Part shown: positions 52,972 through 61,447 of the stretch, piece after piece
How positions within the stretch are numbered: position 1 is the first letter of the stretch
Layout of the letters: each line of letters begins with the position of its first letter
Assembly (NCBI GenBank): GCA_913019905.1
Contig: CAJVZD010000010.1
Location: forward strand, 84,798 to 148,797
Length of the DNA: 64,000 nucleotides
DNA from: an uncultured Cellvibrionales bacterium
Lineage (GTDB): Bacteria; Pseudomonadota; Gammaproteobacteria; Pseudomonadales; Dasaniaceae
Direction of reading: 5' to 3'
Program-made: the position numbers and the translations under genes
Notes under the pieces: model-generated
What the model saw: the letters and a program-made list of their open reading frames with translations, nothing else
Database searches by the model: none
Told to the model about the DNA's origin: nothing

Positions 52972-54420
52972 ATGGGAAAACCTTTAGAACTGCACCCGGA
53001 CCGACTCTTCCCCGCAGACGCTAACTGCCGAACAGTCGCCCGCCGACTGTATAATGAAGTAAAGGGGCTGCCGATTATCAGTCCGCACGGGCATACTGAC
53101 CCGTCCTGGTTTGCCGAAAACAACAACTTTTCCGATCCACAAGCGCTCCTTATAGCGCCCGATCACTATTTGCTACGCATGCTTTATAGCCAGGGCATCC
53201 GCCTGGCAGATTTAGGAATTCCAACTAACAGCCAAATTCACGGAGGAGAAAAGGTTGCGGACCCTCGCAGTGCCTGGCGCCTGCTTGCAAAAAACATTCA
53301 CCTTTTCCATGGCACCCCAACCGGGTTCTGGCTCAATCATGTGTTCAGTGATATTTTCGAACAAACTGAACAACTCGACGAAAGCACAGCAGACCACTAT
53401 TTCGACAGTATTTCTGAGCAACTTCAAAAAGACGAATTTCGGCCTCGCGAGATATTTGATCGATTTAATATTGAGTTTTTGTCGACGACCGAATCACCCA
53501 TCGACACATTGAAGCACCATCAAAAACTCAGAGACAGCGATTGGAATGGGCAAGTGGTCACGTCCTATCGCCCGGATGCCGTTATCGACGCTGAACACCA
53601 CACATTTCAACAATCACTGCAGTTTTTTGGCGAGTTGACCGGGGAGGATGTTTTCTCATGGACAGCTTATCTCGAAGCCCACCGAAAAAGGCGCGCTGAC
53701 TTCATTGCTGTGGGTGCCACTGCCAGTGATCATGGCCACCCAACAGCCCAAACAGCGAATCTGACGACCGCCGAATGCCAGCAACTCTTTCACCGCATTG
53801 TCGCTGATCAGGTCAGTCCGGAAGACGCAGAATTATTCCGAGCACAAATGTTGACCGAAATGGCCCGCATGAGCCTTGACGATGGATTAGTTATGCAAAT
53901 CCACCCCGGCTCTTTCCGCAATCACAATCAATGGCTGTTCGACAACTACGGTAGCGACAAAGGCGCGGATATACCTAAACGTGTCGAGTATACGAATGCA
54001 CTGAAACCCCTTTTAGATTGCTTTGGCAACAATCCAGACCTGACCCTCATTCTCTTCACGCTGGATGAAAGTAATTATGCCCGCGAATTGGCGCCTCTCG
54101 CTGGCCACTACCCCTGTCTGCGCCTCGGTCCTGCGTGGTGGTTCCACGATAGCCCCGAAGGCATTATGCGCTTTCGAGAACAGACCACGGAAACCGCTGG
54201 TTTCTATAATACCGTGGGTTTTAATGATGATACCCGAGCATTGTTCAGTATTCCTGCCCGGCACGACATGTCGCGCCGCGTCGATTGCTCTTATCTGGCG
54301 CGACTCGTGTGTGAGCACCGCCTCGAAGAGGCAGATGCTCTCGCCATAGCAATAGATTTAAGCTACAACCTGCCGAAACTGAGCTACCGTGTTAGCGACG
54401 CAATGGGCGGAGACCGATAA
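52972..54420 (+). CDS. uxaC: Glucuronate isomerase
   Basis: This 482-residue enzyme converts D-glucuronate to D-fructuronate, or galacturonate to tagaturonate, the first cytosolic step of hexuronate breakdown. The family N-terminus is FPADANCRTVARRLYNEVK, followed by ISPHGHTDPSWFAEN with likely metal-binding histidines. Other landmarks are LSTTESPIDTLKHH, MQIHPGSFRNHN and the C-terminal GFNDDTRALFSIPARHD. The length matches UxaC. It is the first gene of the operon, following the LacI regulator, with the promoter candidate in between. Its stop codon is 3 bp before dctP. Without uxaA/uxaB in view, the glucuronate branch is favoured. Confidence 0.95.
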   Translation: MGKPLELHPDRLFPADANCRTVARRLYNEVKGLPIISPHGHTDPSWFAENNNFSDPQALLIAPDHYLLRMLYSQGIRLADLGIPTNSQIHGGEKVADPRSAWRLLAKNIHLFHGTPTGFWLNHVFSDIFEQTEQLDESTADHYFDSISEQLQKDEFRPREIFDRFNIEFLSTTESPIDTLKHHQKLRDSDWNGQVVTSYRPDAVIDAEHHTFQQSLQFFGELTGEDVFSWTAYLEAHRKRRADFIAVGATASDHGHPTAQTANLTTAECQQLFHRIVADQVSPEDAELFRAQMLTEMARMSLDDGLVMQIHPGSFRNHNQWLFDNYGSDKGADIPKRVEYTNALKPLLDCFGNNPDLTLILFTLDESNYARELAPLAGHYPCLRLGPAWWFHDSPEGIMRFREQTTETAGFYNTVGFNDDTRALFSIPARHDMSRRVDCSYLARLVCEHRLEEADALAIAIDLSYNLPKLSYRVSDAMGGDR

Positions 54421-54423
54421 GCT

Positions 54424-55416
54424 ATGTGTAGTCGTTTTGCTCGGCTGTTAATCCTGGCCTGCCTATTCTGCACGAGCGAATTGAATGCTGGATCTAACAC
54501 CTTGATTTTTCGAACAGCGGAAACTCAAGCGGCAGACTATCCAACCGCACTGGCAATCACCTACATGGGAGCGCTGCTCGAAGAATGGTCCAGCGGAGAA
54601 CTGGCGATTAAACTTTACGCGGGGGGCCAGCTGGGCGAAGAAAAAGATACGCTGGAGATAACCATCTTTGGCGGTATCGATTTGAATCGAATCAATATGG
54701 CGCCCCTTAACTCAATCGTTCCGGAAACCGTCGTTCTTGGACTACCCTTTTTATTCCGCTCTACCACCCACATGCGCAAGGTGCTCGATGGAGACATCGG
54801 CGAAGAAATTCTTGCCTCGCTAGAACCTTTCGGCCTCATCGGTCTAGCCTACTACGACTCGGGCGCACGCAGTTTCTACAACAATCAACGTCCTATCCAC
54901 TCACCCGCTGACTTGCGTGGGTTAAAAATCCGGGTTCAAAATTCGGAATTGTCCGTCGCCATGGTCGAAGCCTTAGGAGCTAACCCGACTCCGATGGGGT
55001 TTGGACAGGTCTACGAGTCACTACTACTAGGCACCATCGACGGCAGTGAAAACAATTGGCCATCCTATGAATCGACCGGACATTTTGAGGCTGCAGGACA
55101 TTACACATTAACCCGTCACACAATGACCCCTGAAGTGTTGGTGATGTCGAAACACCGTTGGCGAAAATTATCTGCAGAACAACAAAAGTTGATTCGCCGC
55201 GCAGCAAAAGCATCCGTGCCGTATATGCGGCAGCAATGGGATAAACGGGTGGCACTGTCACAAAAAAAAGTACTGAAAGCGGGTGTAAAGGTCATTAACA
55301 CACCGGATTTGTCGCCCTTTGCGGCCGCCATGCAGCCCGTTTATAAAAAATTCGTCACCTCAGAGAAAATGCGTGACTTGTTAAAACGTATTCAATCGGT
55401 GCAGGAAACACCATGA
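54424..55416 (+). CDS. dctP: TRAP transporter solute-binding subunit DctP
   Basis: This 330-residue periplasmic protein has a signal peptide (LLILACLFCTSELNAG) and the DctP fold. The conserved arginine that holds the ligand carboxylate is in LKIRVQNSE, followed by MGFGQVYESLLLGTIDGSENN. Several TRAP binding proteins of this group bind D-glucuronate or D-galacturonate, which suits the operon. It precedes DctQ with a 4-bp ATGA overlap. Confidence 0.92.
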   Translation: MCSRFARLLILACLFCTSELNAGSNTLIFRTAETQAADYPTALAITYMGALLEEWSSGELAIKLYAGGQLGEEKDTLEITIFGGIDLNRINMAPLNSIVPETVVLGLPFLFRSTTHMRKVLDGDIGEEILASLEPFGLIGLAYYDSGARSFYNNQRPIHSPADLRGLKIRVQNSELSVAMVEALGANPTPMGFGQVYESLLLGTIDGSENNWPSYESTGHFEAAGHYTLTRHTMTPEVLVMSKHRWRKLSAEQQKLIRRAAKASVPYMRQQWDKRVALSQKKVLKAGVKVINTPDLSPFAAAMQPVYKKFVTSEKMRDLLKRIQSVQETP

Positions 55417-55928
55417 GTCCACGATCACCAAATAAACCGATGACGGCCATCGACCGATTAGCTGCAGTTACTCATAAACTCACTCGTATTGCGCTGCTAA
55501 TTTCTGCGGCCGGGCTGGTTTTGATGACGCTGATTATCGGCTGGCAAGTCTTTGCCCGTTATGTGCTCAATACCAGCCCAGCCTGGTCAGAAACCTTAGC
55601 GCTGCTGTTAATGCTGTATTACATCATGTTGGCGGCCGCTGTCGGTGTCTATGAAAACACTCACTTGGGCCTAAAAGTTCTGCTGGACTCCGTTCCAGCC
55701 AATACAAGACGCGGACTGGAAATCATTAATAATTCCCTGGTTCTGGTCTTTGGTCTGGCAATGCTGATTAATGGCACTCGCCTGGCTCAATTTACGGCAG
55801 ATCACATTATTCCAACGTTGAACATCTCTCGTGCTGCAGCGTACTGGCCGTTCGCCACCGCTGGCTTACTCATTTCAATCTTTGCGCTGGAGAAGCTATT
55901 GATGACAGCCTCTCGACACGAGAATTAG
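55413..55928 (+). CDS. dctQ: TRAP transporter small membrane subunit DctQ
   Basis: This 171-residue protein has four membrane helices, beginning ALLISAAGLVLMTLIIG, and the DctQ motif WQVFARYVLNTSPAWSETLA. The small subunit works with the large DctM subunit in sodium-driven import. It overlaps dctP by 4 bp and is 3 bp from dctM, so the three are coupled. Confidence 0.92.
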   Translation: MSPRSPNKPMTAIDRLAAVTHKLTRIALLISAAGLVLMTLIIGWQVFARYVLNTSPAWSETLALLLMLYYIMLAAAVGVYENTHLGLKVLLDSVPANTRRGLEIINNSLVLVFGLAMLINGTRLAQFTADHIIPTLNISRAAAYWPFATAGLLISIFALEKLLMTASRHEN

Positions 55929-55931
55929 TTC

Positions 55932-57212
55932 ATGGAATTACTCATACTATTTGGAACATTATTTACCCTACTGATCATGGGCGTACCCGTTGCATTCTCC
56001 TTAGGCCTCTCATCCCTTGCTACTCTATTTTATCTGGACATCCCTCCTGTCGTAGCGTTTCAGCGGATGGCTGCCAGCATGAATGTATTCGCACTGATGG
56101 CGATTCCATTTTTTATTTATGCCGGAGAGCTGATGAACCAATCCGGAATCGCCGAACGCCTTGTCCGGTTTGCGCATTCACTATTAGGAAGGGTTCGAGG
56201 CGGTTTAGGTTTGGTCAATGTCTCTTCCTGTATGATGTTTGGCGCCATATCCGGATCGGCAGTCGCCAGCGCTTCCGCGATGGGTTCAACACTGATTCCG
56301 ATGATGAAAAAAGAAGGTTATGACGCAGACTACGCGGTGAACGTGACTGCAACAGCCGCTACGACCGGTCTGCTAATCCCACCGTCGCACAATATGATCA
56401 TCTACGCCATTGCGGCCGGCGGAGTATCAATAGGCTCATTGTTTCTTGCCGGTATCCTGCCGGGGATATTGTTAGGACTGGGACTGATGATTGTGACCTA
56501 TCTGGTGGCCATCAAAAGGGGGTATCCCAGCGGCGTATTCCCAGGCTTCGGGCAAGTACTTCGATATTTTATTGGCGCCCTGCCCGGCTTGTTTACCGTT
56601 TTTATTATTCTTGGCGGCATTCTGTCCGGTATTTTTACTGCAACCGAATCCTCAGCCATTGCAGTGATTTATACGGTACTCATCGCCGTATTTGTCTATC
56701 GCTCGCTCGACTGGAATGGCTTTGTGACCGCCAGTGTTAATGCGGTAAAAACCACTGCTATGATATTGTTGATTATTGGTACTGCCGGGTCCTTCGGCTG
56801 GTTATTAGCCGTGACTGAAGTACCGACACAACTATCAAGCACTTTGCTGGCAATATCCGATAACCCTTTGGTGATTTTGTTGATCGTTAATATAATATTA
56901 TTGATGCTGGGCACCTTTATGGACATGTCGCCACTCATTATTATTACCACACCCATTTTTCTGCCGGTCATGGCAGGTCTCGGCATGGACCCCGTGCAGT
57001 TCGGTATCATGTTGATTCTTAATCTGGGTTTGGGCGTCGTCACGCCGCCCGTTGGCACGGTGCTGTTTGTCGCCTGCGCGGTGGGCGGCATTCGAATTGA
57101 AGATACTTTGCGCTCTATTCTGCCTTTTTATCTGGTGTTCATTGCCGTATTAGCACTGGTCACTTATGTACCGAGCACAACGTTGCTTTTGCCCGGCCTG
57201 TTTAATCAATAG
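55932..57212 (+). CDS. dctM: TRAP transporter large membrane subunit DctM
   Basis: This 426-residue protein has about twelve membrane segments and DctM motifs MAIPFFIYAGELMNQSGIA, FGAISGSAVASASAMGS and PPSHNMIIYAIAAGG. Near the C-terminus are FMDMSPLIIITTPIFLPV and LGVVTPPVGTVLFVA. It is the sodium-coupled channel subunit. With DctP and DctQ it would import glucuronate (or another sugar acid) from the periplasm. Its stop codon lies inside the first unit of a degenerate repeat set. Confidence 0.93.
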   Translation: MELLILFGTLFTLLIMGVPVAFSLGLSSLATLFYLDIPPVVAFQRMAASMNVFALMAIPFFIYAGELMNQSGIAERLVRFAHSLLGRVRGGLGLVNVSSCMMFGAISGSAVASASAMGSTLIPMMKKEGYDADYAVNVTATAATTGLLIPPSHNMIIYAIAAGGVSIGSLFLAGILPGILLGLGLMIVTYLVAIKRGYPSGVFPGFGQVLRYFIGALPGLFTVFIILGGILSGIFTATESSAIAVIYTVLIAVFVYRSLDWNGFVTASVNAVKTTAMILLIIGTAGSFGWLLAVTEVPTQLSSTLLAISDNPLVILLIVNIILLMLGTFMDMSPLIIITTPIFLPVMAGLGMDPVQFGIMLILNLGLGVVTPPVGTVLFVACAVGGIRIEDTLRSILPFYLVFIAVLALVTYVPSTTLLLPGLFNQ

Positions 57213-57264
57213 TTGTTTAAGCAATAGCCGTTTTTAACCAATAGCATCTTTAAATCAATAACTG
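57201..57264. repeat. Degenerate tandem repeat, four units of 15-17 bp, after dctM
   Basis: Units begin with TTTAA at 57201, 57216, 57233 and 57249, each followed by a CAATAG or CAATAA core. The average period is 16 bp. The first unit covers the end and stop codon of dctM, and the set fills most of the gap to the next gene. Confidence 0.7.
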
Positions 57265-57282
57265 TGAATGAAACTATAAATC

Positions 57283-58836
57283 ATGCAACAACTGAATCAA
57301 AATACCTTGGCAGACTGCTTAACAACCGCAACCCGAACAGCTAATGTGACCAGTTATTCGTATGATAGAGACAATCTCCAAGCCGGAATTGTGCATTTTG
57401 GCGTGGGTAACTTTCATCGCTGCCATCAAGCCGTTTATGTAGACAAACTCCTAAGCCAAGGCAGTAAAAATTGGGGCATCGTGGGAGTTTCAATGCGCTC
57501 CAGCCACCTCAGGGACCAACTCGCGCCACAGGACTTTCTCTATACGGAAGTGACGTTAAACAAAGACAGATTTGGCGAAAGCACTAGACTAAGACTCATC
57601 GGGTCGCTTCTCAACGTCCTGGTTGCGCCAGAAAATTCTACTGCAGTGATTCGTCAGGTAGCTGACGGAAAGATCAAACTAGTAACCACGACGATCACTG
57701 AGAAAGGTTATTGCTTATCTTCAGGATGCATCGATAAAAAACATCCCGATTTCCTTGCGGATAGCGCATCCCTCGACAGTCCTCGGACGATCTACGGATA
57801 TATAGCCGCCGCGGCTATCCAACGCTGTAAACAGAACGGACCACCGCTTAGCATTCTTTGCTGCGATAACATTCAGAGCGGCGGCGAACACCTGCAAACA
57901 GGCGTGCGAATGTTATTACAACAACACGACAAAGAAACGATGGACTGGGCAAAAAAACAGATGAGTTTTGCCTCATCCATGGTTGATAGAGTAGCGCCCG
58001 CTACCGAAGACTCCTTAAAACAGTTAGTCCGCAAAACACTCGAGCTAGACGATGCCTGGCCGGTCTCTGCAGAACCCTTTAGCCAATGGGTGATTGAAGA
58101 TAATTTTGCCGGAGAACGTCCTGCGTTCGACAATGTCGGTGCCCAATTCACCGACGACATTTCACTTTTCGAACAAATGAAACTGCGGTTTCTTAATGCT
58201 GGACACTCAATCATTTCCGTATTGGGTTATCTCGAAGGCCACCCAACCATTCACCAGGCATTGGAGCAAGCAAGTATCCTGGACTTTGTCCAACGGGCAT
58301 TGCTTAAAAACGTGTTACCCGTGGCGACAATACCCGTCAACGTTAAGGGCGAAGATTATATTGCCGATGTTACAAAACGCTTCACAAACAGCGCTCTGCC
58401 CTATAACGTACAGCAGGTAAATACCGACAGTTCGCAGAAAATTCAGCAACGCTGGTTCCCAACCATTGATGACGCTTTGGCGAAAAGCTCGACCCAAGCT
58501 GCGGACACAACGCTTATGAGCTTTATGGTCGCCGCCTGGGTACTCTATATTCAAAAAGCTCTGAACGCAGGTGAATTAAACGATCCTCTGCACGATCAAT
58601 TTATCGCGGCGCAGCTAACGATACAGCGACAGGAACCCCATCGCCAAGACGAGGGCCTTGTTCATCAATTTCTTCTCATAGCGGGTGCTGGTCGATTTCG
58701 TTTTCTTAATTCCGCCGCTTTTATGAGCACTGTATTGAGCAACTACCAAACACTTAAAAACACAGACATCAGCACCGCTTTAGTCCAATTGTTATCGCGA
58801 CTTTCATTACAGCAAAAGGAAGTACCCCATGCGTGA
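57283..58836 (+). CDS. uxuB: Fructuronate reductase / mannitol dehydrogenase family
   Basis: This 517-residue NAD-dependent polyol dehydrogenase has the N-terminal nucleotide-binding segment GIVHFGVGNFHRCHQAVYVD. Further motifs are TTTITEKGYCLS, SILCCDNIQSGGEH, WVIEDNFAGERP and the catalytic LRFLNAGHSIISVLGYLEG. The family includes mannitol 2-dehydrogenase and D-mannonate oxidoreductase. Its position between uxaC/TRAP and uxuA strongly favours fructuronate reductase, which makes D-mannonate. It overlaps uxuA by 8 bp, so the two are translationally coupled. Confidence 0.9.
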   Translation: MQQLNQNTLADCLTTATRTANVTSYSYDRDNLQAGIVHFGVGNFHRCHQAVYVDKLLSQGSKNWGIVGVSMRSSHLRDQLAPQDFLYTEVTLNKDRFGESTRLRLIGSLLNVLVAPENSTAVIRQVADGKIKLVTTTITEKGYCLSSGCIDKKHPDFLADSASLDSPRTIYGYIAAAAIQRCKQNGPPLSILCCDNIQSGGEHLQTGVRMLLQQHDKETMDWAKKQMSFASSMVDRVAPATEDSLKQLVRKTLELDDAWPVSAEPFSQWVIEDNFAGERPAFDNVGAQFTDDISLFEQMKLRFLNAGHSIISVLGYLEGHPTIHQALEQASILDFVQRALLKNVLPVATIPVNVKGEDYIADVTKRFTNSALPYNVQQVNTDSSQKIQQRWFPTIDDALAKSSTQAADTTLMSFMVAAWVLYIQKALNAGELNDPLHDQFIAAQLTIQRQEPHRQDEGLVHQFLLIAGAGRFRFLNSAAFMSTVLSNYQTLKNTDISTALVQLLSRLSLQQKEVPHA

Positions 58837-60061
58837 ATCCTGGAGATGGTTTGGCCCTAAGGATCCAGTTAGCCTTGATGACATAAGACAGACCGGTGCT
58901 ACCGATATTGTTAGTGCCTTACACACAGTGCCAACTGGCGACGTATGGTCCGTAGCGGCTATCAAGGAATACAAATCGACGATTGAAAGGGGCAATAGTG
59001 AACACAGTTCAATAGTGTGGTCAGTGGTCGAAAGTATCCCCGTGCACGAAGACATAAAGCTCGGCCGAGAGGAATGTCAAATCTATATTGATAACTGGAT
59101 CACCTCAATGGAGAACCTTGCCCATTGCGGCGTAAAAACCATTTGCTACAACTTTATGCCAGTGATTGATTGGACTCGCACAGACCTGAATTTTCGTTTG
59201 AGCAGTGGTGTCTATGCGCTGCGTTTTGATCAGAAAAAATTTGCTGCCTTTGACCTGTTTATCTTGCAGCGACCCAATGCCGACGCTGATTATACTGAAC
59301 AGGAAATCTTGGATGCGGAAGATATTTTTACCGAGATGTCGGCCAAGGAACGTGACCAGCTTACCCATAACATCATTGCGGGCTTACCCGGTAAAATGAC
59401 GGATGCCTATACGCTGGCGGATTTCAGACAAGCCTTGGCACAATATCAACATATCAGTCATAAAGATCTCAGAGGGAATTTGTATGCCTTTCTCGCCCAG
59501 GTATTGCCCAGAGCCGAAGCTCTGGGCGTAAAACTTGCCATTCATCCGGACGACCCTCCACGGGATATGCTTGGCTTACCAAGAATCATTTGTACCGCGG
59601 ACGATCTGGACAGCTTGTTTGCGGATCAGCCCAGCCCGGCAAACGGTATCACGCTGTGCGTCGGCACCTATGGCAGCCGACCCGATAATGACTTACCCGA
59701 TATGGCGCGCCGATTTAGCTCCCGTATTCACTTTGCACACTTGCGTGGAGTGAGCCGGGATCCCGACGAACAAAGGTCTTTTTATGAAGCGAATCATTTA
59801 GATAGCGATATCGATATGGTCAGCGTTATCCGAGAATTACTCACCGAGGAACGCAATCGATCACAACAGCATGCATTGCAATCAAAAGAGCAACAAGACG
59901 TTGGCAATAGCGCTGCCGAAATTTTTATTCGCCCAGATCATGGCCATCAAATGATGGACGATATCGGTAAAACCGTGAACCCGGGTTATTCGGGGATTGG
60001 ACGCCTTAAGGGGCTCGCGGAAGTTCGCGGTGTTATCCGCGCGCTGTCTTCAATGATCTAA
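58829..60061 (+). CDS. uxuA: Mannonate dehydratase
   Basis: This 410-residue enzyme dehydrates D-mannonate to KDG. It starts MRESWRWFGPKDPVSLDDI, the UxuA signature, then GATDIVSALHTVPTGDVW, NFMPVIDWTRTDLNF, LAIHPDDPPRDMLGLPRI and the C-terminal RPDHGHQMMDD metal-site segment. The length is slightly above the usual 390-400. It is coupled to uxuB. The following spacer to kdgK consists largely of a 16-bp tandem array. Confidence 0.95.
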   Translation: MRESWRWFGPKDPVSLDDIRQTGATDIVSALHTVPTGDVWSVAAIKEYKSTIERGNSEHSSIVWSVVESIPVHEDIKLGREECQIYIDNWITSMENLAHCGVKTICYNFMPVIDWTRTDLNFRLSSGVYALRFDQKKFAAFDLFILQRPNADADYTEQEILDAEDIFTEMSAKERDQLTHNIIAGLPGKMTDAYTLADFRQALAQYQHISHKDLRGNLYAFLAQVLPRAEALGVKLAIHPDDPPRDMLGLPRIICTADDLDSLFADQPSPANGITLCVGTYGSRPDNDLPDMARRFSSRIHFAHLRGVSRDPDEQRSFYEANHLDSDIDMVSVIRELLTEERNRSQQHALQSKEQQDVGNSAAEIFIRPDHGHQMMDDIGKTVNPGYSGIGRLKGLAEVRGVIRALSSMI

Positions 60062-60064
60062 ACC

Positions 60065-60176
60065 TCGATCGGTTTAGAACTTCACCGATTTAGGCTTTAA
60101 TCAATTTAGGTCTTGATCCATTTAAGTCTTGATCCATTTAGCTCTTAAACAATTTAAACATTCATAGATTTAGACG
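60065..60176. repeat. 16-bp tandem array, seven exactly phased units, between uxuA and kdgK
   Basis: Units start at 60065, 60081, 60097, 60113, 60129, 60145 and 60161 with no insertion or deletion. The consensus is about TTGATCCATTTAGGTC. The core ATTTA is near-constant (GTTTA in the first unit). The fourth and fifth units (60113, 60129) differ at two bases. The array begins four bases after the uxuA stop codon and takes up three quarters of the 151-bp gap. It has no obvious coding content. Confidence 0.88.
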
Positions 60177-60212
60177 GTCAACGACCTGATCCCGAAACAA
60201 CTTAGTGGCACT

Positions 60213-61196
60213 ATGACAATGACCCTCTCCCAATCCGACCCTAAACCGAAGCCCGAACCGAATCCGCAGTCCGATGCTAAATCATTAAACATTCTCTGCG
60301 CCGGTGAATGTATGGTGGAACTGCGGAGCGAGGGCGACGTCTACCATCGCGGATTCGCCGGCGACGTCATCAACTTCGGCATTTATCTAAAACGATTGGT
60401 CCCAGACGCCACGGTCAACTTATTGTCAGCGATTGGTAGCGATTCACTCAGCCACGAAATGCGAGCGTTCCTCGAACAGGAGGGAATCAATACGGAGCTT
60501 GTGTTCACCTCCCCGGACAAAACCGTCGGCCTGTACATGGTACACACCGACGCAGCCGGCGAGCGAACCTTCAGCTACTGGCGCTCCGACTCCGCTGCCC
60601 GGCACATGTTGGCACTCAGTAAAAACACGCCATTAGACGAAATGACAGGAAATACTGACTACTTTTATTTCAGCGGCATTACTTTAGCGATACTGGACCA
60701 ACCCGGCAGAGAACAACTTTTTGCTCTTACAGAGCAATATCGTCGCCTTGGGAAAACCATTATCTTCGATCCGAATTTCCGTGCAAGATTATGGCCGAGC
60801 CACGAGCAGGCCTTAGCGCAAATTGAACGGTGTTACGGCTTATGCAATATCCTTCTCTCCAGCGTCGAGGACGAACAACTATTGTGGGGTTCATCCACCA
60901 AGGAAAACACAATGAAACGTCTGGCCAACTACCCCATTGACGAAATCATTTTGACCAATGGTCCCGCCGAAATTTCAGCGTATGATCGTGGCAGGCAGTT
61001 TCAGATCCAGCCGATTAAAGCAGGCAAAGTCGTTGATACCACCTCCGCTGGAGATGCCTTCAATGCCGGCTATATCGGCGCAAGACACGCTGGCTATTCC
61101 ACCGAAGAATCTATTGAGAAAGCCTCGGGACTCGCCTCTGTCGTGATCGGCCTGCCCGGAGCCATTATTCCGACATCCAGAATGTCAGGACCTTGA
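60213..61196 (+). CDS. kdgK: 2-dehydro-3-deoxygluconokinase
   Basis: This 327-residue PfkB-family kinase phosphorylates KDG to KDPG. After a Pro/Lys-rich, likely disordered start it shows LCAGECMVELRSEG, AGDVINFGIYLKRL (first PfkB signature), FSYWRSDSAARH (sugar binding) and DTTSAGDAFNAGYIGA with the catalytic aspartate. This completes the lower pathway to the KDPG-aldolase entry; no aldolase gene (eda) is visible in this window. The stop codon lies in the first unit of a 14-bp repeat set. Confidence 0.93.
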   Translation: MTMTLSQSDPKPKPEPNPQSDAKSLNILCAGECMVELRSEGDVYHRGFAGDVINFGIYLKRLVPDATVNLLSAIGSDSLSHEMRAFLEQEGINTELVFTSPDKTVGLYMVHTDAAGERTFSYWRSDSAARHMLALSKNTPLDEMTGNTDYFYFSGITLAILDQPGREQLFALTEQYRRLGKTIIFDPNFRARLWPSHEQALAQIERCYGLCNILLSSVEDEQLLWGSSTKENTMKRLANYPIDEIILTNGPAEISAYDRGRQFQIQPIKAGKVVDTTSAGDAFNAGYIGARHAGYSTEESIEKASGLASVVIGLPGAIIPTSRMSGP

Positions 61197-61248
61197 TGCC
61201 AGCTCCGTGATGTTAGCGCCTTGATGTTAGCGCCGTGATCTCAGCGCC
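61193..61248. repeat. 14-bp tandem repeat, four units, over the kdgK stop codon
   Basis: Units start at 61193, 61207, 61221 and 61235, exactly 14 bp apart. The second and third differ at one base (GTGATGTTAGCGCC and TTGATGTTAGCGCC). The first unit contains the kdgK stop codon TGA, so the repeat begins at the gene end. Confidence 0.85.
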
Positions 61249-61436
61249 TCAATACCAATCCATCGTCACTGCGCCATAATTGTTGTATTAAAAGCACCAT
61301 CGACACTGGAAAAGAGATATTATTAGGCCTCGGTCATTGACCCATGCGTTATTCGACATACTGCATAGCTTTTACACACATCTTAATGAAATCTCAGAAA
61401 TGTCTTTCCTGATTTCTGACAAATATCAGCAATATC

Positions 61437-61441
61437 GGAGG
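61437..61441 (+). promoter_or_regulatory. Ribosome site deciding the pgi start
   Basis: GGAGG lies 6 nt before GTG 61448. No comparable site precedes the in-frame starts at 61337 or 61400, so GTG 61448 is preferred. Confidence 0.75.
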
Positions 61442-61447
61442 TATACA

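Noticed and set aside
60065..60176. CRISPR array
   Set aside because: The 16-bp units are contiguous, with no unique spacers, and there are no cas genes.
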